From assembly GCA_028717105.1 (NCBI GenBank), contig JAQUOM010000002.1:1-39965 (forward strand): a stretch of 39,965 nucleotides of DNA, in the 5' to 3' direction. How positions within the stretch are numbered: position 1 is the first letter of the stretch; the number at the start of each line of letters is the position of its first letter. A program made the translations under genes and the position numbers. This DNA comes from Candidatus Omnitrophota bacterium (lineage in GTDB: Bacteria; Omnitrophota; Gorgyraeia; Velamenicoccales; Velamenicoccaceae). Positions 39,083 through 39,965 of this stretch are shown here, one piece after another. The notes below the pieces were generated by a model, which was given only the letters and a program-made list of their open reading frames with translations, did not search any database and was not told the origin of the DNA.

Positions 39083-39965
39083 TCAGGCTTTTCCATGGAT
39101 AAACCAGCCTTGCGTCCTTACACAAAATTTCACGAGCATCAGCATAACCGGGACCTCAATCAAAACGCCCACAACGGTGGCCAGCGAAGCCCCCGAAGAC
39201 AGGCCAAAAAGTATCGTTGATGTCGCGATAGCGACCTCAAAATGATTGCTGGCGCCAACCAGGGCCGATGGGGCCGCGTCTCGATATGACAATTTCAGCC
39301 ATTTAGCCAACCCGTATGTTACGGCAAAAACGAGACAGGTCTGAATAAATAATGGGATCGCAATCAAGAAGATCATCTGCGGCTGGTTGATGATCAATTC
39401 GCCCTTAAATGAAAACAACAAAACAAGCGTGAGCAACAGGGCGCCAATTGAAACCGGCGTCAGATAATGCAGGAATTTTTCCTCAAACCACTTAAACCCC
39501 CTCCTGGCAATCAACCATTTCCTTGAGTAATATCCCAATAACAACGGCAGGCCGACATAAATAACCACGGACAGCACAATCGTCTGCCATGGAATGGGCA
39601 TCTTGTTGACGCCCAATAGCCACCCGCCCAAAGGCGCGTAAAGAAATAACATGGTCAGCGAATTGATCGCTACCATCACAAGCGTATGGCCGTCATTGCC
39701 GCGGGCCAGATGCCCCCAAATTAAAACCATGGCTGTGCAAGGCGCTATACCCAGCAAGATGCACCCGGCGATATAAGACCTGAACAGTTCTACCTGGGCC
39801 CCGCCTTTGACGATCTCCGTTCCCGGAAGCCATCCCTTGAACAACAGCCCGAGAAACAACCACGCGATCGCAAACATGGTAAACGGTTTTATGCACCAAT
39901 TGACAACAAGCGTCAAGATGACCGGTTTGGGGGCCTTGCCTGCCTTGACGACCTCGGCAAAATCG
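39083..39965 (-). CDS. acr3: ACR3-family arsenite efflux permease (5' end outside window)
   Basis: The C-terminal part, about 293 codons, of an ACR3-type arsenite/antimonite exporter. The frame is open to the right edge (ends [20 protein letters not shown]), so the start lies outside. Motifs: [25 protein letters not shown] (the family's essential Cys), [14 protein letters not shown], and [20 protein letters not shown]. It has about ten TMs in the full protein; roughly eight are visible. The stop is at 39083, and a 190-base gap to mlaE shows no gene. No ArsR or ArsC gene is seen next to it in the window. Confidence 0.95.
   Translation of the reverse strand, partial: DFAEVVKAGKAPKPVILTLVVNWCIKPFTMFAIAWLFLGLLFKGWLPGTEIVKGGAQVELFRSYIAGCILLGIAPCTAMVLIWGHLARGNDGHTLVMVAINSLTMLFLYAPLGGWLLGVNKMPIPWQTIVLSVVIYVGLPLLLGYYSRKWLIARRGFKWFEEKFLHYLTPVSIGALLLTLVLLFSFKGELIINQPQMIFLIAIPLFIQTCLVFAVTYGLAKWLKLSYRDAAPSALVGASNHFEVAIATSTILFGLSSGASLATVVGVLIEVPVMLMLVKFCVRTQGWFIHGKA

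Overview
The window reads as chromosome of a free-living anaerobic or micro-oxic diderm bacterium of moderate GC. Outer-membrane machinery is plentiful: an Mla/MCE lipid system, TolC-MacAB, beta-barrels and lipoproteins. Redox genes include Rex, an NAD(P)-linked [FeFe]-hydrogenase-type operon, superoxide reductase and hemerythrin. Candidatus Omnitrophota or a deltaproteobacterium-like lineage is my guess from gene content and the AT-rich intergenic repeats. I could not test this with a marker gene. Nearly all genes lie on the minus strand; only hemerythrin/yqaA and the PEGA/glycosyltransferase pair are on plus. No rRNA, tRNA, CRISPR, phage or insertion sequence was recognised.

Layout, left to right. 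(1) 1-4242: rex, Cache sensor kinase, hndB-like and hndC/nuoF-like genes read leftward from one promoter bracketed by two Rex operators. This is a redox-controlled hydrogenase/diaphorase operon that runs off the left edge. (2) 4319-5497: an MFS transporter, probably on a leaderless mRNA. (3) 5533-10797: an ammonium locus read leftward as porin, Amt, PII, a tiny HTH protein, Amt, PII. It is preceded by a roughly 430-nt structured leader. (4) 10826-13889: an ABC-F ATPase and an HtpX-like protease with an apparent EF-hand. (5) 14120-16844: hemerythrin and a YqaA membrane protein (plus strand), then superoxide reductase, a receiver protein and a decayed sensor gene. (6) 16874-23778: Sir2, then an ArsR-controlled envelope cassette (MMPL/RND transporter, LolA-like carrier, beta-barrel, secreted protein), then a 54-aa protein and a cytosine deaminase. 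(7) 23879-27810: a small lipoprotein behind an attenuator-like leader, and a PEGA protein with a GT2 glycosyltransferase. (8) 27844-32422: AbrB, TolC, MacA, MacB. (9) 32488-38891: an Mla/PqiC lipid-transport set followed by archaemetzincin, Smr, two envelope proteins and an AsmA-like protein. (10) 39083 to the right edge: an ACR3 arsenite exporter.

The strongest candidates for undescribed biology are the ArsR-MMPL-LolA-like-barrel cassette with its operator, the HtpX-EF-hand fusion, the structured leader and HTH micro-protein of the ammonium locus, the archaemetzincin lacking its conserved glycine, and the Rex/Cache-kinase double control of the hydrogenase operon. Coordinates, motifs and start choices were read by eye. 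Family assignments rest on recalled motifs, not on searches.
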